Shown here: positions 28,839 through 37,926 of the stretch, in pieces
Layout: each line of letters starts with the position of its first letter
Numbering within the stretch: the first letter of the stretch is position 1
Assembly (NCBI GenBank): GCA_023053545.1
Contig: JAKZAN010000063.1
Location: forward strand, 163,725-227,724
DNA from: Lepidurus packardi
Taxonomy: Eukaryota; Arthropoda; Branchiopoda; Notostraca; Triopsidae
DNA: 64,000 nucleotides
Direction: 5' to 3'
The notes under the pieces: model-generated
Database searches by the model: none
What the model was told of the DNA's origin: nothing
What the model saw: only the letters and a program-made list of their open reading frames with translations
Made by a program: the position numbers and the translations under genes

Positions 28839-29611
28839 AAATCTTGTTGCAATATCTTAAATTGGCTTCCTACGATCTGCTGAAGGACGTTAGCATCTGA
28901 ATTGGTATAGAATATACAATTTGCTTCGTTTGCATTGTTGAGTCCGTTGTTTAAGGACAATATTCTTTGGGTTTGTTTTGCGACTGCTTCGCCTGAATCG
29001 ATAATTTTTACGGAGTTGGGAATTATTTTTTTTATTTCTGAAATCAAATACGGATAGTGGCTGCAGCCAAGCACAAGATAGTCGATTTGATGTTCTACTA
29101 AAGGTATTAAATACGCCCGAAGCAATATTCTCATCTCTTCTGATTCGATTTTTCCCGCTTCAATTAACTCCACCAGACCATCGCCTTGCTGTTCGATGAT
29201 ATTTGTATTCGTGAATAGCGAAGTGGTGCTGTGAAAAAGGTCGCTGCTGAGTGTTCCTTTAGTGGCGAGTATTCCGATTGTTTGTGTTTTAGAGTTTAAG
29301 GCAGCTGGCTTTATAGCTGGTTCAATGCCAATGAAAGGCACTTGATATTTGTTTCGCAAATGTTGAATAGCATTTGTGGTGGCAGTATTGCACGCCACTA
29401 CAATCAGTTTGGCGCCAAGATCTATTAGCAATTCGGTATTTTTTTCGCTCAGTGCAATTATAGCTTCTTTTGATTTAGCACCATAAGGCGCATTTTTACT
29501 GTCAGCTAAATAGATGGTGCTTTCGTTTGGCAAAAGTGAATGGATTTCACGCCAAATTGAAGTGCCGCCAATACCAGAGTCAAATAGTCCAATGGATTGT
29601 GTCTTGTTCAT
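28835..29611 (-). CDS. murI: Glutamate racemase
   Basis: MurI makes D-glutamate for peptidoglycan. The 258-residue protein has the opening IGLFDSGIGG and the two catalytic cysteines: Cys74 in VVACNTATTNA and Cys183 in LVLGCSHYP. Length is normal. It lies downstream of ompH on the same strand but behind a strong terminator, and it overlaps the convergent carbonic anhydrase gene by 4 bases at the stop codons. Confidence 0.97.
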   Translation of the reverse strand: MNKTQSIGLFDSGIGGTSIWREIHSLLPNESTIYLADSKNAPYGAKSKEAIIALSEKNTELLIDLGAKLIVVACNTATTNAIQHLRNKYQVPFIGIEPAIKPAALNSKTQTIGILATKGTLSSDLFHSTTSLFTNTNIIEQQGDGLVELIEAGKIESEEMRILLRAYLIPLVEHQIDYLVLGCSHYPYLISEIKKIIPNSVKIIDSGEAVAKQTQRILSLNNGLNNANEANCIFYTNSDANVLQQIVGSQFKILQQDF

Positions 29612-29622
29612 AAAACAAATGT

Positions 29623-29656
29623 AAAAAAAAAACTGCCCGAGTTTCGGGCAGTTTTT
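29623..29656 (-). terminator. Terminator after the envelope gene cluster
   Basis: Stem ACTGCCCGA/cgggcagt with flanking A-run and T-run between the short OmpH gene and murI; it marks the 3' end of the long minus-strand cluster. Confidence 0.88.
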
Positions 29657-29675
29657 ATAGGAGGTTCTATTTAGA

Positions 29676-30176
29676 TTAAAATCCTAAATCTTTTCTAACG
29701 TCTGCAGTTAAATTTGGACCGTCAGCCACTAGTAAGCCAGCAGAATTCAAAACATATTGAAATCCTTTTGCTTTTCCTACTTTTGTAATAGCAGCTTTAA
29801 CTTTATCTTCAATTGGTTTTAGCAAATCGCCTTCTTTTTTCTGTAGTTCTTTTTGAGCATTGTCTCTGTAGTCAACAATTCTTTTTTGCATGTCCTGCAC
29901 TTCTTTAGAACGATCTTCGTTTATTTTGTCAGATACAGTAGGTGCTTCTTGCTCGTATTTTTTCAATTTCGATTGATATTCTTCTACCATTGTTCTGTAT
30001 TCCGTATCGTAAGTACCAGAAAGTTTTTCAAGTTGTTTTTGAGCGTCAAGCATTGCCGGCATTTTGCTAGTAAGTTCGCTAACGTCAACATGTGCAATTT
30101 TTGCTTGTGCATTTGCAACATTGTTCGCACCTAAGAATAATACAGCTGCTATTAGTAGAGATTTAATTTGTTTCAT
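29676..30176 (-). CDS. OmpH/Skp family periplasmic chaperone (short)
   Basis: A 166-residue Skp-like protein: signal peptide (1-23, ending NNVANAQ), a short strand (KIAHVDVSEL), a long charged helical arm (about 45-115: QLEKLSGTYDTEYRTMVEEY) and a returning strand at the C-terminus (FQYVLNSAGLLVADGPNLT). Skp keeps unfolded outer-membrane proteins soluble on the way to BamA, whose gene lies just upstream in the same cluster. Last gene before the terminator. Confidence 0.94.
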   Translation of the reverse strand: MKQIKSLLIAAVLFLGANNVANAQAKIAHVDVSELTSKMPAMLDAQKQLEKLSGTYDTEYRTMVEEYQSKLKKYEQEAPTVSDKINEDRSKEVQDMQKRIVDYRDNAQKELQKKEGDLLKPIEDKVKAAITKVGKAKGFQYVLNSAGLLVADGPNLTADVRKDLGF

Positions 30177-30206
30177 TGTGTTTAAGATTTAATTAATTAT
30201 TGGTTT

Positions 30207-31157
30207 TTATTGATCTTTCTTTTTGTTTTTTTCTCTTTCAAGTCTTGCCGCTTCTCTATCGGCTAAAACTTTTAGTCGTTTTTCTTCGAGTTCTTTCTGT
30301 CTTTCTTTTTGCAAGCGTAATTTTTCGGCAACCGCTGCATCCCGAATTTCTGCTGCTGTTTGCGCGTTTGTCTTGCCCCCCTCTGTATCAGTTCCTGTAG
30401 TTTTTTCAGCTTGGGTCTGCGCTTTAGGCTTTTTCAACTCTGCTCTTTTTCGATCTGCTTCTTCTTTTCTCGTTGCGAACGCGGCCTTCTTATCTTCGAT
30501 GATTTTCTCTCGTTCTGCTTTTCTGGTTTCGGCTAATTTTTGCTTTTCCAAAAGTTCTGGATTTTCCTTTGCAAAATCTTCACGTGCTTCTTTCGCTTCT
30601 AAGTCTTTTAGTTGCTTTTTTGTAAGCTGTTCCCGCTTCGCAGCTCTTGTCAAAACCCGTACCACTTGATCACTGATGTCAAATCTTTTTGCAGCAAAGA
30701 GCATTGTCAGATCTGAAGATTTATCGAATATGAAGTCGTATTTTTTGGCCTCTGAAATATCCTGAATAGCATTAAAAATTTGATCCTGAATTGGTTGCAC
30801 TAATACTGCTTTTTGAATAACCAAATCACCATTTGGACCGAAACGTTTTTGCTGATATTCCATTAATAATGTTTCCTGATACTTAATTTCTTCCTCGCGT
30901 TCTTCAATTAAGTCTTTTGTCAACAGAACCCGTTCAGTCTTTAGGGCATCTTTTAGTTTTGAAATATCATTCTTCTTCGTTTCGATTTCTTGCTTCCAAT
31001 TTTGGGCTTTTGATTCCAATTGATTTTTTGCCTCCGAATAATCAGGGACATTTTGCAAGATGTATTCCATATCGATATAGCCAATTTTAACGCCACGCGT
31101 TTGAGCGTTGGCGCTTATGGCGAAAATACAGAAGAGGATTAAGCTATATTTTTTCAT
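30207..31157 (-). CDS. OmpH/Skp family protein with long charged C-terminal extension
   Basis: A 316-residue Skp paralogue. The signal peptide (1-18, ending SANAQ) and residues about 20-185 match the Skp pattern (VKIGYIDMEYIL, long helix, then YDFIFDKSSDLTMLFA). From about residue 186 to the end is a highly charged Lys/Glu/Arg/Ala-rich region that should form a further coiled coil (many EREKI, KRAEL-like heptads) ending in EKNKKKDQ. Lies 31 bases upstream of the short OmpH and 39 bases downstream of bamA. Confidence 0.92.
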   Translation of the reverse strand: MKKYSLILFCIFAISANAQTRGVKIGYIDMEYILQNVPDYSEAKNQLESKAQNWKQEIETKKNDISKLKDALKTERVLLTKDLIEEREEEIKYQETLLMEYQQKRFGPNGDLVIQKAVLVQPIQDQIFNAIQDISEAKKYDFIFDKSSDLTMLFAAKRFDISDQVVRVLTRAAKREQLTKKQLKDLEAKEAREDFAKENPELLEKQKLAETRKAEREKIIEDKKAAFATRKEEADRKRAELKKPKAQTQAEKTTGTDTEGGKTNAQTAAEIRDAAVAEKLRLQKERQKELEEKRLKVLADREAARLEREKNKKKDQ

Positions 31158-31196
31158 TGTATAAATGCTTTAGAAAATATCATGCCATAAATATAA

Positions 31197-33914
31197 TTAA
31201 AATTGTTGGCCAATGATAAAATGCGTTTCCCAACCGTTTGGTTTGATTAAACCTTGAATTGGTAATGAGTCAAATCCGTATCCAAAATCAATACCTAGCA
31301 ATCCAAAAGCAGGCATGAATACTCGCAATCCAAAACCAGCAGATCTTTGCAGTACAAAAGGATTGTAGTTTTTGAATGAATCGTATGCCGTTCCACCTTC
31401 CAAGAATGTCAGTGCATATATGGAGGCAGATTGCTTAAGTGTGATCGGGTATCGCAATTCGAGCGAAAATTTATTGTATACCGCTGCGCCATTTTGTGCT
31501 CCTGTTGCATCACTTGGTGTTAGCGATTGGTTTGGATAACCCCTAAGACCAATAACCTCACGGCCATCCAATGCAAAGTTTGCCAATCCGTCTCCTCCTA
31601 AGAAGAACCTTTCGAAAGGCACCAAACCTCTGTCTTGGTTATATGCGCCTAAGAATCCGAATTCGCCTAATGAACGCAATACTAATTTATCGTAAATTCT
31701 GGTAAACCAATCAGCTTTGAATTTCACTTTGTAATATTCCAACCAATTGAATCGTTTTTGATCCACTTTTGACACATCAACGTCTGCATCACTATAATTT
31801 TCTGGTGCAACATAAACTACGCCTGTCTGGTTGGTGCCATCTACTAGTTGCGTAGTGGTTTTTATATAGTCACCAGGCTGGATATAAACGCCATCTAAAC
31901 CATAAATGCCCACGCCGCTGTGTCGTGCTTTATATTCGGCTAATGTTCCTAAGTTTTTGTAATCGATTTTGTTAAACGCGGAATATGGTGGCGTAAATTT
32001 TGCCGATACACTAAATTCAGATCCGTATGTTGGAAAAATTGGGTTTAAACCTTTGTTGTTTCTGCTAAGACCAATCGTGTACGCCAAATTTCTTGATGCA
32101 CCGTCACCAAACTTGAACAATCCTGTGTTGTAATTGTTCAAATCGTAATATTGAAAACTGATCGCATGTGATAAGATAAAAGAATCATCTGGCACTTGAA
32201 GTCTTTTCGCAATACCTGTTGATAAACTTAGGATGTTGAAACTCTTCGATCTGTCTACATCGCGAGTTGCGAAGTTGTTCAGGAATTGCTTGCTATATGA
32301 AATCGAGCTGCTAAACTGAATTGGTTTTTTACCACCAAACCATGGCTCAGAAAACGACAAACTGTAAGTTTGGAAAAATGAACTTCCTTGCAAACGTAAA
32401 GAAACTTTTTGCCCATCACCCATTGGCAACGGATCGTATGCCTCTTTTTTAAATAGATTTCTAACAGAAAAGTTATTAAATGACAGCCCCAAGGTTCCAA
32501 TAAAGCCTCCCCCGCCATAACCACCTTGCAATTCAACTTGGCTAGAGCCTTTTTCAACAACGTTATATTCGATGTCGACCGTACCCGCAGCGCCATCTAC
32601 GTTTTTAAACTTAGGGTTAATTGCTTCTGGATCGAAGAATCCAAGTTGGCTAATTTCTCGAATACTGCGAACGATTGTTTCCCTGCTGTATTTTTGGCCA
32701 GGTTTCGTTTTGAGCTCGCGGTAGATTACTTCATCATTTGTTTTGTCGTTTCCAACAACTGAGATTTTGTTGAAGTAAGCGATTGGACCTTCCACAATTC
32801 TAATTTCGAAATCGATTGTGTCGTTCGCTGTTTTCACTTCAACGGCGTTTACATTCGAAAATAAGTAACCGTTATTTTGGTATAAATTGGTGAGGTCTTC
32901 TCCGTCTTGGCTTGTTTTGTCTGCAATTCTTTTTTCCAGCAGTACGCCGTTGTAAACGTCTCCCTTATTAATGGCCAGCATGTTTTTTAGCTGCTGATCT
33001 GAATAGACAGAATTACCTAGAAATTTAATGTCGCCAAAGTAATATTTATTGCCTTCCTCAACATTAATCTTGATGTTTAATTTTTTTGTATTCTTATTAA
33101 AAGCAACTGAATCAGAGACGATTCGTGCATCGCGATAGCCTTTCTCTTTATATTTTGTTACGATATTGGCAAGATCCTCTTTATATTTGCTTTTGATGTA
33201 TTTTGAGCTCTTAAAAACACGAAAAGGACTTTGCTCTTTTGTGTTCTTCATAAACTTACGTAGGCTGCGATTTGTGAATTTTTCATTGCCTACAAATGCA
33301 ATTTCATGCACCTTTATTTTATCGCCCTTGTCAATATTAACAACCATCTTTACTTGATTGACAACTGTCGTGTCTGGCGCGATTGCGATGTTCACTTTTG
33401 TGCTGTAATAGCCTTCTTTTCGGTATTTGTTTTCGATGTAGTTTTTAGTAGTTGTAACTAAATTTTCGTTAACAATTTTTCCTATTGTAAGTCCAGTATC
33501 TTTAATTAATGCCTCTCTTTTTCCTTTTTTGATGCCAACAAATTTTACTTGGCTAAGCTTCGGCAATTCATTGATTTTTAATTCAATCCAAATACTATCG
33601 TTCGAAATTTTATTTACGTAGAAATCAATTTCGCTAAAAAGACCTAGTTTTCCTAGTTTTTTCACAGCGTTGCTTAATTCTTCTCCAGGCACAATAATTG
33701 GCTGGCCTATGTCTAATCCGGCAAAAACAACAACAGTTTGTTTGTTGAAGCTTATGTTTCCTGTTACATCAACATCTGCTAAAACATACTGCGTTCCTTG
33801 ATCGAACGGCACGCGTTCTTGTGCTGACATTTGAAAAATACTCCCTAAAAATAATACTCCAAGGAATATTTTAATACTCTTATTTAACACTAATAACTTA
33901 TTTAATTTGTTCAC
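31197..33914 (-). CDS. bamA: Outer-membrane protein assembly factor BamA
   Basis: BamA is the essential insertase for outer-membrane beta-barrels. About 905 residues: signal peptide (ending SIFQMSA before QERVPFDQ), five POTRA repeats (to about residue 460, for example VLADVDVTGNISFN and YFNKISVVGNDKTNDEV) and a C-terminal 16-strand barrel ending in the aromatic-terminated beta-signal HFIIGQQF. There is no good ATG near the signal peptide. I use GTG 33914 (preceded by A-rich DNA, overlapping the uppS stop by 17 bases); GTG 33890 is as plausible, while the TTG at 33953 would give a long charged leader. Confidence 0.94.
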   Translation of the reverse strand: MNKLNKLLVLNKSIKIFLGVLFLGSIFQMSAQERVPFDQGTQYVLADVDVTGNISFNKQTVVVFAGLDIGQPIIVPGEELSNAVKKLGKLGLFSEIDFYVNKISNDSIWIELKINELPKLSQVKFVGIKKGKREALIKDTGLTIGKIVNENLVTTTKNYIENKYRKEGYYSTKVNIAIAPDTTVVNQVKMVVNIDKGDKIKVHEIAFVGNEKFTNRSLRKFMKNTKEQSPFRVFKSSKYIKSKYKEDLANIVTKYKEKGYRDARIVSDSVAFNKNTKKLNIKINVEEGNKYYFGDIKFLGNSVYSDQQLKNMLAINKGDVYNGVLLEKRIADKTSQDGEDLTNLYQNNGYLFSNVNAVEVKTANDTIDFEIRIVEGPIAYFNKISVVGNDKTNDEVIYRELKTKPGQKYSRETIVRSIREISQLGFFDPEAINPKFKNVDGAAGTVDIEYNVVEKGSSQVELQGGYGGGGFIGTLGLSFNNFSVRNLFKKEAYDPLPMGDGQKVSLRLQGSSFFQTYSLSFSEPWFGGKKPIQFSSSISYSKQFLNNFATRDVDRSKSFNILSLSTGIAKRLQVPDDSFILSHAISFQYYDLNNYNTGLFKFGDGASRNLAYTIGLSRNNKGLNPIFPTYGSEFSVSAKFTPPYSAFNKIDYKNLGTLAEYKARHSGVGIYGLDGVYIQPGDYIKTTTQLVDGTNQTGVVYVAPENYSDADVDVSKVDQKRFNWLEYYKVKFKADWFTRIYDKLVLRSLGEFGFLGAYNQDRGLVPFERFFLGGDGLANFALDGREVIGLRGYPNQSLTPSDATGAQNGAAVYNKFSLELRYPITLKQSASIYALTFLEGGTAYDSFKNYNPFVLQRSAGFGLRVFMPAFGLLGIDFGYGFDSLPIQGLIKPNGWETHFIIGQQF

Positions 33915-34638
33915 TGGTTTTTCCAAATCTACGTTCTCTACTTTGATAATCAACTAATGCGGCATTTAAATGTTTTTCTTCAAAATCTGGCCATAGCACG
34001 TCGCAAAAATATAATTCTGAATAGGCAATCTGCCACAACAAAAAATTACTGATTCTATGTTCGCCGCTTGTTCTAATTAGCAAGTCAACATCTGGTAAAT
34101 TTCGCGTGTAAAGATGCTGATTAATAATTAATTCGTCAATATCGTCAATTGAAATTATATTATTTTTAACTTTAAAAGAAATCTGCTTCACGGCATTAAT
34201 TAGTTCTTCTCTAGAACCATAGCTCAATGCCAGCGTCAGCACCATTCTTGTGTTGTTTTTTGTGCGGTCAATGACGTCTTTCAACTCCTCTTGCGCTGAT
34301 TTTGGCAACATCTCCAAATTCCCAATAGCATTTAGCTGTATGTTATTATCCATCAAAGTGGAAATTTCCTTTTTCAACGCCTTAATCAGCAGTTTCATTA
34401 AGGTTTCTACTTCAATTTTTGGGCGGTTCCAATTTTCGGTTGAGAATGCATATAAAGTTAGATATTCAATGCCCAATTTAGCACAAGATTCTACCGTTTT
34501 GCGAACAGATTTTGTCCCGCTTTCGTGCCCAAAAACCCGAAGCAATCCCTTTTGTTTTGCCCATCGGCCGTTGCCGTCCATGATGATGGCAAGGTGCTTT
34601 GGAAGTCGGTCTTTGTCTAATTGTGAAAGGTCGCTCAT
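33898..34638 (-). CDS. uppS: Isoprenyl (undecaprenyl) diphosphate synthase
   Basis: UppS makes the C55 lipid carrier for cell-wall and surface polysaccharides from farnesyl diphosphate and isopentenyl diphosphate. The 246-residue cis-prenyltransferase has the catalytic Asp21 in MDGNGRWAK, the FSTENWNRP motif, and the C-terminal LLIRTSGEHRISNFLLWQ region. I chose ATG 34638, 2 bases after the DUF6089 gene stop; the upstream TTG at 34659 would overlap that gene. Directly upstream of bamA, the usual Bacteroidetes order. Confidence 0.96.
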   Translation of the reverse strand: MSDLSQLDKDRLPKHLAIIMDGNGRWAKQKGLLRVFGHESGTKSVRKTVESCAKLGIEYLTLYAFSTENWNRPKIEVETLMKLLIKALKKEISTLMDNNIQLNAIGNLEMLPKSAQEELKDVIDRTKNNTRMVLTLALSYGSREELINAVKQISFKVKNNIISIDDIDELIINQHLYTRNLPDVDLLIRTSGEHRISNFLLWQIAYSELYFCDVLWPDFEEKHLNAALVDYQSRERRFGKTSEQIK

Positions 34639-34640
34639 GT

Positions 34641-35321
34641 CTAGTCGTTGCAGTAACAAGGCTTGTTGCCAAATGTGTAGGTCAAAGTAAATCCACTAAA
34701 TACATACCAGTCGTTGCTATTTAGATTGCCAAATCGCAAGGGTGCTAAGTTTTCGTTTTTTGGATTACTGCCGTCTAAGTTGTCTGTAAATGTATACCGT
34801 GCACCCACTTCAAAAGCGAGAATCCACGAAGGCAGAATATTTGTTTTTACGCCAACAGTCATCGGGATGGCTAATGCCGTGCTTGTATAATCTTTTTTAG
34901 TACCCTCTGGAAGCACAAATAATTCGTCGTATACAAAGTATGAAATTCCAGAATATACATAAGGTGTAAATTTTGGCATCATTTGGTGCAAATCAAAATC
35001 AAAGAAATTAAATTCTATTCCAGCAGATAGCTCACGCAGTTGATTCTCAAAATCGAAATCCCGCATATAGCGACTCGGCACATTTGATTTTTCATCTCTT
35101 GATGTAATTTTGGACTGCGTATACGAAAATCGAAAAGCATGTCGCGGACTCCGGTTCCATTTGTATAGAATACCGAATGCAGGCTCGTTTGGCGATACAT
35201 ATGTCGTGGGACCAACATCACCTATATAATTACTACCACCTAAAAACCCGCCAATCTCATGTATTTGAGCTTTGCAGAATAATCCCGACAATAGTAACGC
35301 TAAAATGATTAATCTATTCAT
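34641..35321 (-). CDS. DUF6089 outer-membrane barrel protein
   Basis: A 226-residue predicted outer-membrane protein with signal peptide (1-18, ending LFCKAQ), then IHEIGGFLGGSNYIGDVG and alternating amphipathic strands to FSGFTLTYTFG. Matches the DUF6089 family found beside uppS-bamA in Bacteroidetes; function not established, but the constant context suggests envelope assembly. It ends with CYCND, a small Cys pair, as its only cysteines in the mature part. Confidence 0.86.
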   Translation of the reverse strand: MNRLIILALLLSGLFCKAQIHEIGGFLGGSNYIGDVGPTTYVSPNEPAFGILYKWNRSPRHAFRFSYTQSKITSRDEKSNVPSRYMRDFDFENQLRELSAGIEFNFFDFDLHQMMPKFTPYVYSGISYFVYDELFVLPEGTKKDYTSTALAIPMTVGVKTNILPSWILAFEVGARYTFTDNLDGSNPKNENLAPLRFGNLNSNDWYVFSGFTLTYTFGNKPCYCND

Positions 35322-35445
35322 ATTTTAAAAATAGCCTGCGAATATAAGAATTATGGCCGCTTATTCATACATAAACTTTATCTATTTCGAGGTCTATCTA
35401 AACAACGAAAATATTTTTAGTGTAGTATATGCGTCGCTAAAATGT

Positions 35446-36330
35446 TTAGTTTCGTTTGTCTTCGCCCCAAAGCAACTTGTTGCGCAAGGTTTTCAAAAAG
35501 GTTTCATTCGGTATTTCAACCATCTTTATGGTATAAGGTGTTTTGCGAATCGTTAAAACCGAATCGTTTTTCACAATTGCTATTCGCGAATCAAGCGAAA
35601 CCAAATATTGTTCTTCTCGGCCCGTAATCCGAAGTTTGATTTCCTTGTCGTCTGGAATCACTAATGGCCTTGCATTCAGGTTGTGGGGTGCAATTGGCGT
35701 AATCACTAAACTTTTCACATCAGGCGTCAAAATAGGTCCGCCGCAACTCATCGAATATCCTGTGGATCCTGTGGGTGTCGAAATAATCAAGCCATCTGCC
35801 CAATAGGAATTTAGGTATTCGTCGTTCAAACTGGTTTCAATCGTAATCATCGACGTCGTATCTTTTCTGCTCACAGATATTTCGTTCATTGCAAAATTTA
35901 AGTCGACAACGCCACTACTTTTTGGCAATCCATCAACACTCAATAATGTTCGTTCAGAAATAGTAAATTTCTTCTCAATCACAAACTGCATAAATTCAGC
36001 GATATTGTCTTTCTGAACAGTCGCCAAAAACCCCAAACGTCCTGCATTAATGCCTAAAATGGGTATGTTTGAATTGCGTACCAAAGTTGCTGCGCGCAAA
36101 ATCGTGCCATCGCCACCAATGCTTAGCATCAGGTCAAAGGTCGAATCAAGATCCTGATGGCAGCTAAAGGTTTTGTATTCTTTACTGACGATTTTCTTGT
36201 CATAAAGCATCTTCAAAAACTCGGATTCTATAACCAAATCAACATGATTGTTGTTGAAAAAGATAAAAATATCCTTAATTATTGGTTCTGTGCTGTTCTG
36301 GTAATATTGGCCGTAAATCGCTACTTTCAT
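35446..36330 (-). CDS. nadK: NAD kinase
   Basis: NadK phosphorylates NAD to NADP. The 294-residue protein has the GGDG ATP-binding motif at 72-75 (SIGGDGTILRAA), the NE/D motif in FAMNEISV, and the long substrate signature around TPTGSTGYSMSCGGPI. Length is normal. It is the second gene of the minus-strand cluster, 14 bases after the CBS protein gene, with 123 bases before the DUF6089 gene. Confidence 0.97.
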   Translation of the reverse strand: MKVAIYGQYYQNSTEPIIKDIFIFFNNNHVDLVIESEFLKMLYDKKIVSKEYKTFSCHQDLDSTFDLMLSIGGDGTILRAATLVRNSNIPILGINAGRLGFLATVQKDNIAEFMQFVIEKKFTISERTLLSVDGLPKSSGVVDLNFAMNEISVSRKDTTSMITIETSLNDEYLNSYWADGLIISTPTGSTGYSMSCGGPILTPDVKSLVITPIAPHNLNARPLVIPDDKEIKLRITGREEQYLVSLDSRIAIVKNDSVLTIRKTPYTIKMVEIPNETFLKTLRNKLLWGEDKRN

Positions 36331-36344
36331 AAATACAGAAAAAA

Positions 36345-37004
36345 TTAAATATTGAGGTACCGATCCAAATAATCCGAGCGTTCCTTCAAACTCGTCAGAT
36401 AATTGTCTTCTTGATGTTCCGATACAATTTCATAATCATACCGCCTAAAAGTCTGAATAATTTCATTCAAAACACCCAAAGTTATTTTCAGAGTGATCTG
36501 AACACTGCTGGCTGTGGCATCCGAAATGAAAACACCAAGCAATTTCCCATTGTTGCTTTCAACTATTTGAACAACCTGACTCATGGAATATTCCGCAATC
36601 GGTTTCTGAACAATGATAATGCCGCCTGATTCTTTCAAAAATGGGGTTTCATTAAAAAATTTAATAACATCTTCTAGCTGATAATAACCCACATATCGGT
36701 TTTCAGCATCTAAAACAGGCACAATATTACTCTGATTTTTCGCAAATATCTCCAAAACATCCATCCAAATCATAGTGGTTCGCGCAAAAAATCCTTCCAG
36801 CGCATATCGGCAATCAACAACCAACTCATTGCCATCAAATGTTTCAGCATCATCTCGCGACAAACAACCCATATAAGTGCCTTCATCAACAATAGGATAA
36901 TGCGAAAATGGCACAGAACCAAACAATAAATTCACCTTCTCAATAGTTGTTTGACTTTCAATTGGCAAATAATCGTCCGTAATATAGTCAGTAATTGTTG
37001 TCAT
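36345..37004 (-). CDS. CBS-domain protein
   Basis: A 219-residue soluble protein with two CBS motifs in the first 130 residues (ITDYITDDYLPIESQTTIEKVNLLF and WMDVLEIFAKNQSNIVPVLD) and an ACT-like C-terminal part (IIIVQKPIAEYSMSQVVQIVESNNGKLLG). CBS pairs usually sense adenine nucleotides. First gene of the nadK-uppS-bamA cluster, divergent from pdxJ. Its regulatory target is unknown. Confidence 0.88.
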   Translation of the reverse strand: MTTITDYITDDYLPIESQTTIEKVNLLFGSVPFSHYPIVDEGTYMGCLSRDDAETFDGNELVVDCRYALEGFFARTTMIWMDVLEIFAKNQSNIVPVLDAENRYVGYYQLEDVIKFFNETPFLKESGGIIIVQKPIAEYSMSQVVQIVESNNGKLLGVFISDATASSVQITLKITLGVLNEIIQTFRRYDYEIVSEHQEDNYLTSLKERSDYLDRYLNI

Positions 37005-37068
37005 ACGTATTGCTTTATAATCAATGCAAAATAATCAAATTTTAGCAGAATAACCCTCTTTAACTTCG

Positions 37069-37076
37069 TATTTTTG
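37069..37076 (+). promoter_or_regulatory. Promoter for pdxJ
   Basis: TATTTTTG (TAnnTTTG) 23 bases before the pdxJ ATG; upstream TTTA at 37042-37045 is an imperfect -33 box. Confidence 0.5.
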
Positions 37077-37099
37077 TAGCGGAGTTTAAACCACAATAA

Positions 37100-37813
37100 A
37101 TGACAAAGCTAAGCGTAAACATCAATAAAATTGCAACCCTTCGAAATGCCCGAGGCGGAAACGTGCCAGATTTACTCAAAGTTGCCGCCGATATTGAGCG
37201 TTTTGGCGCACACGGAATCACGATTCACCCGCGACCAGACGAACGACACATCCGATATGACGACGCACGAGCGCTGAAAAACATCGTGAAAACGGAATTC
37301 AATATCGAAGGAAATCCGCAGCATAATTTCATCGACTTAGTCCTAGAAGTAAACCCTGAACAAGTCACCCTAGTGCCAGACGCCATCAATGCGATCACCT
37401 CAAATGCCGGCTGGGACACGGTCAAACATTACGATTTTCTAAAAGACGTCATCCAAACTTTCAAAAGCCAAGGCATTAGAACATCAATTTTTGTGGATCC
37501 TGTTCTATCCATGATCGAAGGTGCAGCAAAACTGGGTTGCGACCGCATCGAACTCTACACCGAAGCTTTCGCCTCAGAATATTCAAAAGGCAATCACGCC
37601 GCAATAAAACCCTACACAGAAGCTGCTATTTTGGCAAACAAATGCGGGTTAGGGATTAATGCCGGACATGATCTAAGCCTCGAAAACATCAAATTTTTCA
37701 AGGAAAACATCCCCAATCTACTGGAGGTTTCAATCGGGCACGCACTAGTTTGCGAATCACTCTATTTAGGCTTGGACAACGTCGTAAATATGTATTTAAG
37801 TAAGTTAAAATAA
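37100..37813 (+). CDS. pdxJ: Pyridoxine 5'-phosphate synthase
   Basis: PdxJ condenses 1-deoxyxylulose-5-phosphate with 3-amino-2-oxopropyl phosphate in the DXP-dependent route to vitamin B6. The 237-residue TIM barrel shows the expected [17 protein letters not shown] start, [34 protein letters not shown] and EVSIGHALV motifs. Length is normal. Single gene, followed by a repeat element and then an alpha/beta hydrolase. Confidence 0.97.
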   Translation: MTKLSVNINKIATLRNARGGNVPDLLKVAADIERFGAHGITIHPRPDERHIRYDDARALKNIVKTEFNIEGNPQHNFIDLVLEVNPEQVTLVPDAINAITSNAGWDTVKHYDFLKDVIQTFKSQGIRTSIFVDPVLSMIEGAAKLGCDRIELYTEAFASEYSKGNHAAIKPYTEAAILANKCGLGINAGHDLSLENIKFFKENIPNLLEVSIGHALVCESLYLGLDNVVNMYLSKLK

Positions 37814-37817
37814 TTTT

Positions 37818-37910
37818 GGGCGTGCCCCGCGAAAAGGCGGGTCGGGCTGTTCGGTACAATTTTTTTTGTTGAAAAAACAAAAAAAGATTTCCCCTGCCAT
37901 CCCTCACGCA
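37818..37910 (+). repeat. Dispersed structured intergenic repeat, copy B
   Basis: Fills the gap between pdxJ and the hydrolase gene. It has the left flank GGGCTGTTCGGTACAAT, a T-rich/A-rich hairpin (AATTTTTTTTGTT paired with AACAAAAAAAGATT around a GAAA loop, 37858-37889) and the right flank TTTCCCCTGCCATCCCTCACGC. A further GC hairpin (37824-37841) sits in the left flank. Shared with copies at 56.3 and 61.6 kb. Confidence 0.75.
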
Positions 37911-37926
37911 AATACTGCTAAACAAG

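Noticed and set aside
30223-30669. 148-codon plus-strand frame with many Phe and Ser
   Set aside because: Reverse reading of the Lys/Glu-rich coiled-coil part of the long OmpH gene; composition is explained by that.
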